Assembly: GCF_014636935.1 (NCBI RefSeq)
Contig: NZ_BMES01000001.1
Location: 1,245,782 to 1,309,781, forward strand
Length of the DNA stretch: 64,000 nt
Reading direction: 5' to 3'
Origin: Alsobacter metallidurans
GTDB lineage: Bacteria > Pseudomonadota > Alphaproteobacteria > Rhizobiales > Beijerinckiaceae
Part shown: positions 55,145 through 63,869 of the stretch, piece by piece
Numbering within the stretch: the first letter of the stretch is position 1
How the letters are laid out: every line of letters begins with the position of its first letter
Notes under the pieces: model-generated
What the model was told of the DNA's origin: nothing
Database searches by the model: none
The model's input: the letters and a program-made list of their open reading frames with translations, nothing else
Program-made: the position numbers and the translations under genes

Positions 55145-55843
55145 TTACCGGTCAGCGCGGCTTTCCGCGTTAGACGCCTCTGCTGCCTGAGGCTGCGACG
55201 CGTAGACGGCCACCTCGGTCCGGTTACGGGCGTTGAGCTTCCGCATCAGGCTTCGGACATGCACCTTGACGGTGCCCTCGCGCAACTTCAGCTCGGATGC
55301 GATTGCCTTGTTGGCTTTGCCGTGGCGCAACAGAGCCAAAACATCGCTTTCGCGCCGACTGAATGTCGCCTGCGGGGCGGCTGGCCGCGACTGATCCAGC
55401 TGTCGCGGGCTCCGGTTGGCGCGCTCGGCCGCAAGGCGCACCAGAACGGCCGAGGGCACGAATTCGCCGCCCGCGAGCAGGATCCGGAGCGCATGGGCGA
55501 GCGCATCGGACGCCATAGACATAGGAAGGTAGCCTTCCACACCGGCCCTGACCGCCTCCGAGACCACGCGTGGGTCGTCGCAGTCTGATATCACCGCAAC
55601 TGAAGTGCCGGGGTAAAGGGCGCGGACCGAGTCGAGATCCCGCAGGAAGCCAGGCAACTCGCCTTCGTTCAAGATGAAGACCATCAATTCAGGAAGCGAC
55701 GAACCATTCTCCGGCGCGGTCGGGCGTTCCGTGCAAGTGATGGTCAGATCGGGCGCTTCACGAGCAAGATGAGCAGCCAGGAGGTCTCGCCAGATCGTCT
55801 TGGCCGCAACCAGAAGAACGCGGCGGACCGGGTGCGTAGGCAT
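55145..55843 (-). CDS. LuxR-family regulator with degenerate receiver domain
   Basis: A 232-aa NarL/FixJ-type protein. The C-terminal LuxR helix-turn-helix is clear: TFSRRESDVLALLRHGKANKAIA and EGTVKVHVRSLMRKLNARNRTEV. The N-terminal receiver-like region keeps VRRVLLVAAKT and SVAVISDCDDPRVVSEAVRAG, but where the phospho-acceptor Asp is expected it reads VFILNEGELP. It may therefore work without phosphorylation. It is convergent with the Crp/Fnr gene and faces an AT-rich region upstream. Confidence 0.87.
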   Translation of the reverse strand: MPTHPVRRVLLVAAKTIWRDLLAAHLAREAPDLTITCTERPTAPENGSSLPELMVFILNEGELPGFLRDLDSVRALYPGTSVAVISDCDDPRVVSEAVRAGVEGYLPMSMASDALAHALRILLAGGEFVPSAVLVRLAAERANRSPRQLDQSRPAAPQATFSRRESDVLALLRHGKANKAIASELKLREGTVKVHVRSLMRKLNARNRTEVAVYASQPQAAEASNAESRADR

Positions 55844-56234
55844 GATTGCTCCCCTGCTTGGACGCGAGGGCTCCCCCTCGCGGATCGATTAATTAAACGT
55901 TACCCTATAAATTACAACCATATACCTTATGGTGCGTGGAGGTTCCCCGGAGCAACACCGGGCCGCTTAAGCCCGCCTGTTCGGCCTAGGGAGACAGCGG
56001 CCATGTTCCACCTCTGGAGCTTACCGCCTTTTGCTTACCGCTTTTGACTCAGTTTGCCGACAAGAACGTTTGATCGAGGCGCAAACGCGACCGTTGGACA
56101 CTGGCCCCGACGATCACCTGAATTCCGCAAGCTTCTGTTTACGCTCATGTCCGTCAAAGCTCGTTTCAAGTGTCGTTTCGCGTAGAACAATTTAACGTGG
56201 ATTGAACGCAATCTAATCTACGCCGTTGGGTGGA
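55844..56234. other. AT-rich gene-free stretch between LuxR-type regulator and glycosyltransferase
   Basis: Only a hairpin near 55863-55878 (CGAGGG/CCCTCG), a strongly AT-rich patch about 55890-55930 that could be a promoter for either direction, and a 14-codon ORF at 56003 (rejected) are seen. No gene is supported. The composition is clearly lower in GC than the surroundings. Confidence 0.5.
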
Positions 56235-56328
56235 GCGCCCCCCGGCGCGAGGCTCGGCGTAAGCCTCTCAGGCATCTTGGTCCGCGGGAGGGCTCGCAGC
56301 ACGGTGGGCTGCGGCCTTCCTCCTTTTT
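56235..56328 (+). ncRNA. Candidate leader RNA or small RNA with three tandem hairpins before a glycosyltransferase gene
   Basis: Three adjacent stems lie on the plus strand. They are GCGCC-CCCC-GGCGC (56235-56248), GAGGCT/AGCCTC (56249-56267) and a long GC-rich stem (56286-56321) followed by CCTTTTT. The last is an intrinsic terminator that ends 29 nt before the glycosyltransferase start. No plus-strand gene precedes it, so it either ends a small RNA or attenuates the polysaccharide gene. The promoter is not identified. Confidence 0.5.
56286..56328 (+). terminator. Intrinsic terminator upstream of the GT4 gene
   Basis: GGGAGGGC-T-CGCAGC pairs with GCTGCG-GCCTTCCT (14 bp, one bulge, two G-T pairs) around loop ACGGTGG. 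CC and TTTTT follow. The T run defines the plus strand. Confidence 0.72.
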
Positions 56329-56356
56329 CCATCGCCGCTCGCGAGGATCTGTTTTC

Positions 56357-57583
56357 TTGAGCGTTCCCCTTAAACCCCGCATGACAGGTCCGGCCCTCGT
56401 GGTCGATGACCTGCGAGTCCCGCAGCCCAGCCCGGCCCCCATTACCCGGCCGCAGCGTGTCGCTATCGTGCACGACTGGTGCCCGTCGTTCCGCGGCGGC
56501 GAACGCGTCCTGGCGGAACTCTGTGCGATGTTCCCGAACAGCGAGGTCTTCACGCTGTTCGACTTCTTCAGCGACGAGATCAAGAAACGCCACTTTCCGA
56601 ACGTGGTCTTTCACACGTCTCCGGCGAACAAGCTTCCCGGCGTTCGCAAATACTACCGCGGACTGTTTTTCGCGTGCCCGTTCCTGATCGAGCAGTTCGA
56701 CGTAACGGGCTTTGACGCCGTGGTTTCCTCTTCGGCCGCCTTTGCGCGGGGCGTGCTGACCCGGCCGGACCAGCCGCATGTCAGCTACATCCACAGCCCG
56801 ATCCGCTACGCGTGGGACGAGCAGTTCTCCTATCTGCAGCAAGGCAAGCTGGGCTTCGGGCCGGTTGGCTTGCTGTACCGTTATCTCCTGCATGGTCTGC
56901 GGACGTGGGATACGCGCACGGCGCACGGGCCGGACGTGATGCTCGCCAATTCGAGCTTCGTGCGGTCGAGGATCAAGCGGGTCTACGGCCGTGACGCCAC
57001 CGTCGTGCATCCGCCGGTGGACCTCGACACGTTTACGATGTCGACCGAGAAGGACGATTACTACATCACGGCCTCGTTCATGGCCCCGTACAAGCGTACT
57101 GACCTCGTAATCGAAGCCTTTAACGCCATGCCCGACCGGCGCTTGCTGGTCGTCGGAGAGGGCCAGCAGTCTGCGGCGCTCCGCAACATGGCCGGCCCGA
57201 ACATCGAGTTCAGTGGGTTCCTTCCTCAGGAAGACTATGTACGCGCCGTGGCGCGGGCGCGGGCGCTCGTCTTCGCCGGATGCGAGGATTTCGGAATCGC
57301 CCTCGCGGAAGCGCAGGCCTGTGGAACGCCGCTGATCGCCTTTGGCCGCGGCGGCGCCCGTGACATCGTCCGTCCGCTTGGGACCGACAATCCCACCGGC
57401 TTACTGTTCAAGCAGCAGACCGTCGGCTCGCTGACCGACGCCGTGATGCGATTTGAGCGTGAGGGGTCTGCGATCACCGCACAGGCCTGCGCCGAGAATG
57501 CCCAACGGTTCTCGGCGGAGCGTTTCCGTCGCGAGGTCGCGCAAGCGTTCGACGCGGTCTGGGCTTCGCACCAGGCGGACTGA
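56357..57583 (+). CDS. Glycosyltransferase family 4 (polysaccharide biosynthesis)
   Basis: A GT-B fold glycosyltransferase (408 aa from TTG). The N-terminal acceptor domain has RVAIVHDWCPSFRGGERVLAEL and VSYIHSPIRYAWDEQF. The C-terminal donor domain has ASFMAPYKRTDLVIEAF, FVFAGCEDFGIALAEAQACG and GLLFKQQTVGSLTDAV, typical of GT4. TTG at 56357 has GAGGA 10 nt upstream. An ATG at 56381 (residue 9) is the alternative. It stands first in the polysaccharide region behind a candidate attenuator. Sugar specificity is not readable. Confidence 0.92.
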   Translation: MSVPLKPRMTGPALVVDDLRVPQPSPAPITRPQRVAIVHDWCPSFRGGERVLAELCAMFPNSEVFTLFDFFSDEIKKRHFPNVVFHTSPANKLPGVRKYYRGLFFACPFLIEQFDVTGFDAVVSSSAAFARGVLTRPDQPHVSYIHSPIRYAWDEQFSYLQQGKLGFGPVGLLYRYLLHGLRTWDTRTAHGPDVMLANSSFVRSRIKRVYGRDATVVHPPVDLDTFTMSTEKDDYYITASFMAPYKRTDLVIEAFNAMPDRRLLVVGEGQQSAALRNMAGPNIEFSGFLPQEDYVRAVARARALVFAGCEDFGIALAEAQACGTPLIAFGRGGARDIVRPLGTDNPTGLLFKQQTVGSLTDAVMRFEREGSAITAQACAENAQRFSAERFRREVAQAFDAVWASHQAD

Positions 57584-57593
57584 CCGTCACCCT

Positions 57594-57626
57594 AAAAAGC
57601 GGCGGCCGGTTTAGGCCGCCGCCGCT
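57594..57626 (-). terminator. Intrinsic terminator of the minus-strand glycosyltransferase gene
   Basis: On the minus strand AGCGGCGGCGGCC and CGGCCGCCGCT pair around TAAAC and are followed by TTTTTA. The stem includes the last codons and stop of the gene. The plus strand has no T run, so it works in one direction. Confidence 0.8.
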
Positions 57627-58735
57627 CTGCTCCTCTGGGAAGCGCGACCGTCGATCGCCGCCATCTGCTCGAGATAAAGCTCGGCCGTGCGCCGCCAGCT
57701 GAATTGCGGCAGGCGCTCCCGCCCGCGGGCGATGCAGCCCTGCCTCAGTTCGGCGTCATCCCGCAGCCGCAGAATGGCTGCCCGCCAGTCCGCCACTGAC
57801 GTGGGCGACGCATACAGCGCGGCGTCTCCGCAGATCTCCGGCATGCTTGCCCGATCTGATGACACCACCGGGCACCCGCGCGCCATGGCTTCGAGCGGCG
57901 GCAGTCCGAACCCTTCCGTGAACGACGGAAAGGCGAGGCAGCAGCTATCCCGCAAAAGCGCCGCGAGCTCGTCGTCGCTGACCCGGCCGAGCAGCACGAC
58001 GTTGTCGGCGCTCGCGGTCGCTCCTTGCGCGTGAACGCGTGAATCCAGTCCACCACACAGCGCGAAACGGACCCCATCAGGGGCCATCGCGCGGGCGAGT
58101 TCGAAGATGAGGTCGATGTTTTTGTGAGGTGCGCGGCTGCCGATCACCACGACGGTGTCGGGCCCCGCAGCCGCGCTGGTCGTCGCCGAATGCGCCGGGG
58201 TCCATCGCAAGGCGTGCTCATGGCCATCGGGCGCCACGAAGATCTTGTTGTTCGACGCCACCCCGAAATGGGCCAGCTGCTCGGCCGCGAAATGCGAGAC
58301 GGTGGCCACCCGGGCGGCGCTGAAGCCCAAGGCCGGCAGCAGGATGCGATACAGCGCTCGGAATGCGCGTGAATAGCTGTCGGGGGCCAGCCGGGTGTTC
58401 ATGTCGTGGATGCAGACGATCTGCTTGCGCACAGTCAGCGGACCGGTGTTGCAGAGGCTCAGCAAGCCCCCTTGCACGGCTCGCGGCAACGCGATCTGCT
58501 CCCAAGCGTGGCCCGACCCGCCCGGGGCGGTCACGAAACGGACGGATTTCAGGCTTGAACTCGGCTCGCACCCGGGCGGAGCCGCCAGCGTGATCGTCAG
58601 GTCCGCCGTGTTCCGGCCTCCCTCGGCGAGAAGCTCGTCAAGCGCCGTCACGATCTCCCAGCCATAACGCTGGACGCCGGTGAGCGATTGGCTGAGGAAG
58701 CGGCCGTTAATGGTCCAGTTGCGATTCACGACCAT
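57611..58735 (-). CDS. Glycosyltransferase family 4
   Basis: A 374-aa GT4 enzyme. N-terminal INGRFLSQSLTGVQRYGWEI is the usual start of this subgroup. The donor domain has VVIGSRAPHKNIDLIFELA and SFTEGFGLPPLEAMARGCPVVSS, with the E-x7-E motif of GT4. An in-frame start at 58840 would add 35 unlikely residues, so MVVNRNWTINGR was chosen. It is convergent with the other GT4 gene. This subgroup often contains mannosyl- or glucosyltransferases, but the donor is unknown. Confidence 0.9.
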   Translation of the reverse strand: MVVNRNWTINGRFLSQSLTGVQRYGWEIVTALDELLAEGGRNTADLTITLAAPPGCEPSSSLKSVRFVTAPGGSGHAWEQIALPRAVQGGLLSLCNTGPLTVRKQIVCIHDMNTRLAPDSYSRAFRALYRILLPALGFSAARVATVSHFAAEQLAHFGVASNNKIFVAPDGHEHALRWTPAHSATTSAAAGPDTVVVIGSRAPHKNIDLIFELARAMAPDGVRFALCGGLDSRVHAQGATASADNVVLLGRVSDDELAALLRDSCCLAFPSFTEGFGLPPLEAMARGCPVVSSDRASMPEICGDAALYASPTSVADWRAAILRLRDDAELRQGCIARGRERLPQFSWRRTAELYLEQMAAIDGRASQRSRAAAA

Positions 58736-58891
58736 TCTCCACGCGCAGGCCCGCTCAGGCCTCCCCGGCGTCTCGGCAGGGGGGAGTGGCGGTCCGCTCG
58801 TTTTTCGCTCAAGCTGGAAAGCGGCAGCCGATTCCGCCATGCCCGCGCAAGCGCGGCCTGAGTGGCGTCGCGAACCGAGGAAGCAGAAGTC

Positions 58892-59182
58892 GTGTTCCTG
58901 GCGGTGATCGTCACAGGCTTAGCCGGCTTGGTTCTCGGATTTCGATTCCGTGCGCCAGCTCTCCTGATGGCGACCGGGCTCGTCCTTGCGGCGGCCGTGG
59001 CGGTGGGCCTGGTCTCACGGTGGCCGTCATCCAAGACAGTGCTTTTTGCTGTCGTGGCTGTCATCGTCCTGCAATTCAGCTTCGGAGTTGGCGTGAGTCT
59101 GGTCGTCTGGCTAGACGCCAGACGCAACCGGCGATCGGCCCGAGAGGCCCTTCGCACGCGCGGCGCAGACTCAATACGCTGA
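58892..59182 (+). CDS. Small membrane protein (96 aa)
   Basis: A hydrophobic protein with about three membrane helices: VFLAVIVTGLAGLVLGFRF, ALLMATGLVLAAAVAVGLV and VLFAVVAVIVLQFSFGVGVSL. It ends in a basic tail, DARRNRRSAREALRTRG. GTG at 58892 was chosen because GAGGAA lies 9 nt upstream; an in-frame GTG at 58862 is possible. I do not recognise the family. It is between polysaccharide genes and convergent with exoY, so a role in that locus is possible only by position. Confidence 0.6.
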   Translation: MFLAVIVTGLAGLVLGFRFRAPALLMATGLVLAAAVAVGLVSRWPSSKTVLFAVVAVIVLQFSFGVGVSLVVWLDARRNRRSAREALRTRGADSIR

Positions 59183-59187
59183 AACGG

Positions 59188-60027
59188 TCAGGACGTCTCG
59201 CCGAAACTGATCACCGCCGGGACGGTTTTTAGAAGGATCAGAACGTCGCCCCAAAGCGTCCAATGTTGGACGTAGTGGCAGTCCAACGCCACGCGCTCGT
59301 CATAGGTGCGGAGATTCCGGCCGCTGGTCTGCCACAACCCGGTGAGCCCCGGACGCACGCGCGCATAATCGCGCGCATGGGGGCCATAGCGCTCGAGCTC
59401 GTCCTCGAGCACCGGGCGAGGGCCCACGCAGCTCATGTCGCCGCGTAGCACGTTGAGCAGCTGCGGGAGCTCGTCGAGGCTCGTCTTGCGCAGGATCGAG
59501 CCGATCCGCGTCACGCGGGGATCGCGCCGCAGCTTGCGAAACTCCCGCCATTCCTGCGCGGCCTGCGGGTCGCTGGCCAGATATTGCCGCAGAGCGGCGT
59601 CCGAATCCTGCACCATGGTGCGGAACTTCAGGCACCGGAATGGCCGGCGCCCCTGACCGATTCGCAGCTGCGAAAAGATGACGGGACCACCCATCGTGAG
59701 CTTGATCGCGAGGGCGACCATCATGAAGATCGGCAACAGCAGGATGAGCGCCGTGCACGCCACCACGATGTCGATGCTGCGCTTGCGCCAGCCCCCGATG
59801 GGCGCAAACGATCCATCGGCGCTGTCGAGCCGGCGCGGCTGCATGGTGATTGGCTGCGAACCTCCGTCGAGAGCGCTCGCGGACGGATAGGACGCCGCCC
59901 CGGCGGTTGCCTCCTCAGCTCGGGCGTGAACGCAGATCGGGGCCGTCATCGGCGCAGTCCGGGTGTCCCGCTCACCGGGCCGGAAAGGTGAGATGCTCGG
60001 TTCGAAATCAAGTCGTCTCATTACCAT
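59188..60027 (-). CDS. exoY: ExoY-type polyprenyl-phosphate sugar transferase
   Basis: A 279-aa initiating sugar-1-phosphate transferase that starts polysaccharide assembly on undecaprenyl phosphate in the inner membrane. One membrane hairpin lies at about residues 83-108 (RSIDIVVACTALILLLPIF). Catalytic motifs are RIGQGRRPFRCLKFRTMV, TSLDELPQLLNVLRGDMSCV and GPRPVLEDEL, then RPGLTGLWQTSGRN. An N-terminal cytosolic extension of about 75 residues is variable in the family. Galactose is the ExoY sugar in rhizobia; here the sugar is uncertain. Confidence 0.93.
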   Translation of the reverse strand: MVMRRLDFEPSISPFRPGERDTRTAPMTAPICVHARAEEATAGAASYPSASALDGGSQPITMQPRRLDSADGSFAPIGGWRKRSIDIVVACTALILLLPIFMMVALAIKLTMGGPVIFSQLRIGQGRRPFRCLKFRTMVQDSDAALRQYLASDPQAAQEWREFRKLRRDPRVTRIGSILRKTSLDELPQLLNVLRGDMSCVGPRPVLEDELERYGPHARDYARVRPGLTGLWQTSGRNLRTYDERVALDCHYVQHWTLWGDVLILLKTVPAVISFGETS

Positions 60028-60316
60028 GCGCCAAGTTCTTCCAGGGGCTTATGCATCATCCTCATGCGATTCCCGCGACGCGCATAGGCGAGCAAAAGGG
60101 GTAGGCGATGCGCGTGGTGCGCCCCCTTCGAGTGAGCTCTGAGAGGAATGTCACAGAAGAAGCAGTAACCTGGCCCTGTTGGACAGCCGGAGCGCCGGCG
60201 CGCGGCGAATCGAGGCGCCACGTCGGCCCCCGCAGGCGGCTGCGGCTTCGCCTTGATCGCCCCGTCTGATCGCTCTAGGCTTTACCCGGCGCACACGGGA
60301 CGCCACGCTGGGCGAA
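60028..60316. other. Gene-free spacer between exoY and hypothetical gene
   Basis: No gene, promoter or strong hairpin was seen. AAGGGG-type and CCCCTT-type blocks near 60097-60130 could pair weakly. Confidence 0.4.
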
Positions 60317-60550
60317 ATGGCGCCTGGATCGGTCGATACATGCGCCGACGAGGGAGAGCGCTTGCTCGCACGCTTCAGATCTGCGGAACGCGACCAGGAG
60401 ACTGATGCGGAGCGACGCAAGCGCATCCGTCAGGTCCTGCTGGATACCGTCGCGACGTTGCCGGGCAGCCGGACGGAGGCTTCGGAAGGGGAAGCCGAAG
60501 AACGCGATTTTTACCTTCGGCTGATCGCCAAACTCGATAAGCCGCTCTAA
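60317..60550 (+). CDS. Hypothetical protein (77 aa)
   Basis: A short soluble, charged protein, mainly helical in look (ERLLARFRSAERDQETDAER, RKRIRQVLLDTVATL, ERDFYLRLIAKLDKPL). I do not recognise it. Codon use has the high third-position GC of real genes here. The ribosome site is weak and the opposite strand is also open, so the call is modest. Another small gene follows 80 nt downstream on the same strand. Confidence 0.42.
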   Translation: MAPGSVDTCADEGERLLARFRSAERDQETDAERRKRIRQVLLDTVATLPGSRTEASEGEAEERDFYLRLIAKLDKPL

Positions 60551-60630
60551 ATCGTCGAGACTAACACCTTTCGGCCAAGTTGAGCCGGTTCGCATCAGCG
60601 TCGATGCTGCAGCGGACGGAGGACTCCTGG

Positions 60631-60984
60631 ATGAACCTGCGCACGCTCTTCTCGCGAGAGACTGTCAGCAAGCCGGATCAGCGCGGCAGGCTCGCGGCTG
60701 TTGGCTCAGCGTTCGCGGACGCCATTAGCGACGCGACACGCGAGCTTGAAGGTTTGTCCAGGCGGTACGAGGAAGGGATCGCGCGAGCCTGCGTGTTATC
60801 GGATTCCGAAAATTTCGCCCTGGAGGACCCGCAAACGAGCGAGCCTCAGCTCAGGGCCGTTGAGCAAACTGTGATGCGCGTCCGCACCCGCATGCGGCAA
60901 TTGCAGGCCGAGATCGCCCATTTGCGGGAACTTGAAAGCGAGCTGAACGCCTTCAGCGCGAACGTAGTCGTTAGATCCCACTAG
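60631..60984 (+). CDS. Hypothetical coiled-coil protein (117 aa)
   Basis: The start ATG 60631 (MNLRTLFSRETVSK) has GGAGGA seven bases upstream. An in-frame start at 60580 is less likely. The second half (RAVEQTVMRVRTRMRQLQAE and IAHLRELESELNAF) has heptad-like leucines and charges typical of a coiled coil. No enzyme motif is visible. It resembles small helical proteins but no family was recognised. It lies upstream of the gene-poor stretch before rfbF. Confidence 0.6.
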   Translation: MNLRTLFSRETVSKPDQRGRLAAVGSAFADAISDATRELEGLSRRYEEGIARACVLSDSENFALEDPQTSEPQLRAVEQTVMRVRTRMRQLQAEIAHLRELESELNAFSANVVVRSH

Positions 60985-61697
60985 GGCACTCATCTAATCT
61001 CGTAACTCTACGAACATTCACTGATCCAGCGTACATCCATCGAGCCTACGATATGCGTTCGGCAGCGCTCGCCGAATATGCTGTTCTTCAATCGTTGCTT
61101 TCAGTTGAGCCAGTTTTTTTGCTGTGCTCCCGACCGATCGCTCCGCGGGCACTCCAGACCAAGCGCCATCTGCATGTCAGGATAGCGCCCCGTAGGATAG
61201 AGGTCTTCGCGGATACCTCTAAGAGGCCAAAGAAATAGCTGAGGATCTAGTAACAACAGCCTTCTGCTGACCCAAGATCGAGCGGCCTATCATCTCTGGG
61301 CCAAGATCTACGCCCGACACGCCAGGGGGCGAGGCGCAGGATCTTCGCCACGAACGCTGGCCCGCGGCATTGTCTGGTACCAAAGCTATTAGCCTCGGGC
61401 GCAACGCGCCGATTAATCATCGCGTGCTTTGAACCGTCTATCCGGGTTTGAACGAGGGCGACCGCCAGCCCTTGAGAGGTGCGAAAGCGCACGTTGCAGA
61501 AATTTTGTGAGATCTACTGTCAGGCTCGCTCGCCGGGCATATGCCGCCGAAACTCCAGGCCGCCAGCCAGAAAGGCCGCCCGTTCCTCAACTAGGTAAAC
61601 AAATAGAGGTACGGAAGGGCAACTACTGAAGCCAGAAGTGCAACTTGGAATTGAGAGCTCGCGGGTCTCAATCTGCAGCAGTCTTAGGAGATGGGCA
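60985..61697. other. Gene-poor stretch before rfbF
   Basis: About 700 bp without a convincing gene. Short ORFs (for example 61053-61238 plus strand) lack ribosome sites and family features. Composition is lower in GC than neighbouring genes. Near the right end is a perfect 7-bp inverted repeat, ATTGAGA...TCTCAAT (61650-61672), that could be an operator or leader hairpin. It may be a remnant of a lost gene or mobile element, but no transposase motif was found. Confidence 0.5.
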
Positions 61698-62489
61698 ATG
61701 AAAGCGGTCATCCTCGCTGGCGGGTTGGGCACAAGGATTTCGGAAGAAACCGGCGTTCGCCCGAAGCCAATGGTTGAAATCGGCAGCCAGCCGATCCTCT
61801 GGCACATCATGAAGATTTACGCCGCTCACGGTGTGAACGAGTTCATCGTGTGCTGCGGGTACAAGGGTCACGTCATCAAGGAATATTTCGCGAACTACGC
61901 GATGCAGACCGCCGACGTGTGTTTCAACCTGAGCACCAATCAAATGACGCTGCTGGGCCGGCGAACCGAACCCTGGAAGGTGACGCTGGTCGACACGGGT
62001 CCGAACACGATGACGGGAGGCCGCCTCAAGCGCGTGCGCGACTACGTCGGCGACGACACGTTCTGCATGACCTACGGCGACGGTGTTTCGGACGTCAACA
62101 TCAGCGAGGCGATCCGCTTCCACACCGCGCATCGGCGCAAGGCCACCCTCACGGCCGTGCAGCCGCCCGGCCGCTTCGGCACGTTCTCGCTCGGCCGCGA
62201 CAATCCTTCCGTGCGCGCCTTCGTGGAAAAGCCGAAAGGCGGCGATGGCGCCTGGATCAATGGCGGGTTCTTTGTGCTCGAGCCAAGCGTCATCGACTAC
62301 ATCGAGGGCGATCACATCTCCTTCGAGCACGGGCCACTCGACGGGCTGGCGCGCGATGGCGAACTGATGGCGTTCACGCATGACGGCTTCTGGCATCCCA
62401 TGGACACGCTGCGTGACAAGGGGGTGTTGAACGACCTTTGGGCAGCCGGCAAGGCCCCCTGGATGGTTTGGGACGGAGCTGATCGCTGA
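61698..62489 (+). CDS. rfbF: Glucose-1-phosphate cytidylyltransferase (RfbF)
   Basis: A 263-aa nucleotidyltransferase that makes CDP-glucose from CTP and glucose-1-phosphate, the first step towards CDP-deoxy or CDP-branched sugars. The signature is [19 protein letters not shown], followed by [39 protein letters not shown] and [11 protein letters not shown] are RfbF-specific segments. A good AGGAG lies 7 nt before the ATG; a longer in-frame frame upstream was rejected. The gene begins a run with a SAF-domain oxidoreductase and an RfbC-like epimerase. Confidence 0.94.
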   Translation: MKAVILAGGLGTRISEETGVRPKPMVEIGSQPILWHIMKIYAAHGVNEFIVCCGYKGHVIKEYFANYAMQTADVCFNLSTNQMTLLGRRTEPWKVTLVDTGPNTMTGGRLKRVRDYVGDDTFCMTYGDGVSDVNISEAIRFHTAHRRKATLTAVQPPGRFGTFSLGRDNPSVRAFVEKPKGGDGAWINGGFFVLEPSVIDYIEGDHISFEHGPLDGLARDGELMAFTHDGFWHPMDTLRDKGVLNDLWAAGKAPWMVWDGADR

Positions 62490-62519
62490 TCCCAAGCGCA
62501 TTCAATCTGGAGATTTAAG

Positions 62520-63869
62520 ATGATTATCGTCGATAAAGCGCTCGCTCGTCGCGAGGCTCAGAACCGTCCGGTGAAGGTCGGAATGGTTGGGACGGGCGTG
62601 CAGGGCAGGGCGATCACCCGGACCATCGTGAACTCGACCCCGGGGATGCGCATGAGCGTCATCGCCAACCGGACGATTGAGCACGCCGAGCGCGCCTTCT
62701 CGGAACTCGGGCTGACGGCGGTTCGCTGCGAGACGGTTGCGGCGCTTCAGGATGCGCTGGCGAATGATCGGCCCGCCGTGACGTCGAATCCGCTGCTCCT
62801 CGGCCAGGCCTCGGGCCTGGACGCCGTGATCGAGGCGACAGGCACCATGGAGTACGCAGCACGCGCGGTGCTGGCGGCGATCCAGGGTGGCAAGCACGTC
62901 GTCATGGTGAACGCCGAGCTGGACGGCACCGTCGGGCCAATCTTGAAGAAGAAGGCCGACACGGCCGGCGTGGTCTACACCGCCGGCGACGGCGACCAGC
63001 CCGGGGCCCAGATGAACCTTGTCAGGTTCGTGCAGGGCATCGGCCTCAAGGTCGTGTTGTGCGGCAACATGAAGGGGCTCTACGACCCCTACCGCAATCC
63101 TAAGACGCAGGAGAGCTTCGCGGCCAAGTGGGGACTGGACCCCGCCATGGTAGCCTCCTTCGCGGATGGGACCAAGATCTCGTTTGAACAGGCGGTGATC
63201 GCCAACGGTCTCGGCATGAAGGTCGCCAAGCGCGGCATGCTGGGCGTCGATGTGTCCGAGGGCAACCCCTACAAGCCCCTGGTGCCGCTCGACCAGACGG
63301 TCGAGGGCTTCCACGCCGCGCTCGACGCGCACCTCGCCGCCGGCGGGCCGGGCATCGTCGACTACGTGATGGGCGCCGCGCCGGGGCCCGGCATCTTCGT
63401 GCTCGCGACCTGTGACGATCCTGCCCAGAAGCACTTCCTGAACTACTACAAGATGGGCCCGGGTCCTTATTACACCTTCTACACGCCCTACCACCTCTGC
63501 CACTTCGAGGTTCCTGGCTGCGTGGCCCGCGCCGTGTTGTTCGAGGACGCGACCGTGACGCCGCTGGACGGCCCGTCGGTGGGCGTGATCGCGCTTGCCA
63601 AGAAGGACCTACAGCCTGGTGATCTGATCGATCAACTCGGAGGTTTCGAAGTCTACGGCATGCTCGAGAACATCGAGACCGTGCGTGCTGAAAACCTGAT
63701 TCCAATCGGCCTGGCTGTCGGATCCCGCGTGACCCGCTTCATCCCGAAGGACCAGCCCCTCACTTTTGCGGACGTGACCCCGCCGGAAGACAGGCTCGTC
63801 GACAAGCTCTATGCCGAACAGGAAGCCATGTTCTCGTCGGAGCGGAGCCCGGAAGGACGTCGGCCGTGA
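62520..63869 (+). CDS. NAD(P)-dependent oxidoreductase with C-terminal SAF domain
   Basis: A 449-aa protein with an N-terminal homoserine-dehydrogenase-like NAD-binding domain (VKVGMVGTGVQGRAITRTIV, then LDAVIEATGTMEYAARAVLA). The C-terminal part, GVIALAKKDLQPGDLIDQLG and IPIGLAVGSRVTRFIPKDQP, is a SAF domain like that of sialic-acid synthases. The family occurs in sugar nucleotide loci. Its exact reaction is not established to my knowledge. It lies 30 nt behind rfbF and overlaps the next gene by 4 nt, so it probably modifies the CDP-glucose-derived sugar. Confidence 0.85.
   Translation: MIIVDKALARREAQNRPVKVGMVGTGVQGRAITRTIVNSTPGMRMSVIANRTIEHAERAFSELGLTAVRCETVAALQDALANDRPAVTSNPLLLGQASGLDAVIEATGTMEYAARAVLAAIQGGKHVVMVNAELDGTVGPILKKKADTAGVVYTAGDGDQPGAQMNLVRFVQGIGLKVVLCGNMKGLYDPYRNPKTQESFAAKWGLDPAMVASFADGTKISFEQAVIANGLGMKVAKRGMLGVDVSEGNPYKPLVPLDQTVEGFHAALDAHLAAGGPGIVDYVMGAAPGPGIFVLATCDDPAQKHFLNYYKMGPGPYYTFYTPYHLCHFEVPGCVARAVLFEDATVTPLDGPSVGVIALAKKDLQPGDLIDQLGGFEVYGMLENIETVRAENLIPIGLAVGSRVTRFIPKDQPLTFADVTPPEDRLVDKLYAEQEAMFSSERSPEGRRP

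Noticed and set aside
56003-56047. 14-codon ORF (MFHLWSLPPFAYRF) as a leader peptide
   Set aside because: No clear ribosome site, no run of regulatory codons, and it lies far upstream of the terminator.
61053-61238. 61-codon ORF in the gene-poor stretch
   Set aside because: No ribosome site, no family resemblance and codon use unlike neighbouring genes.
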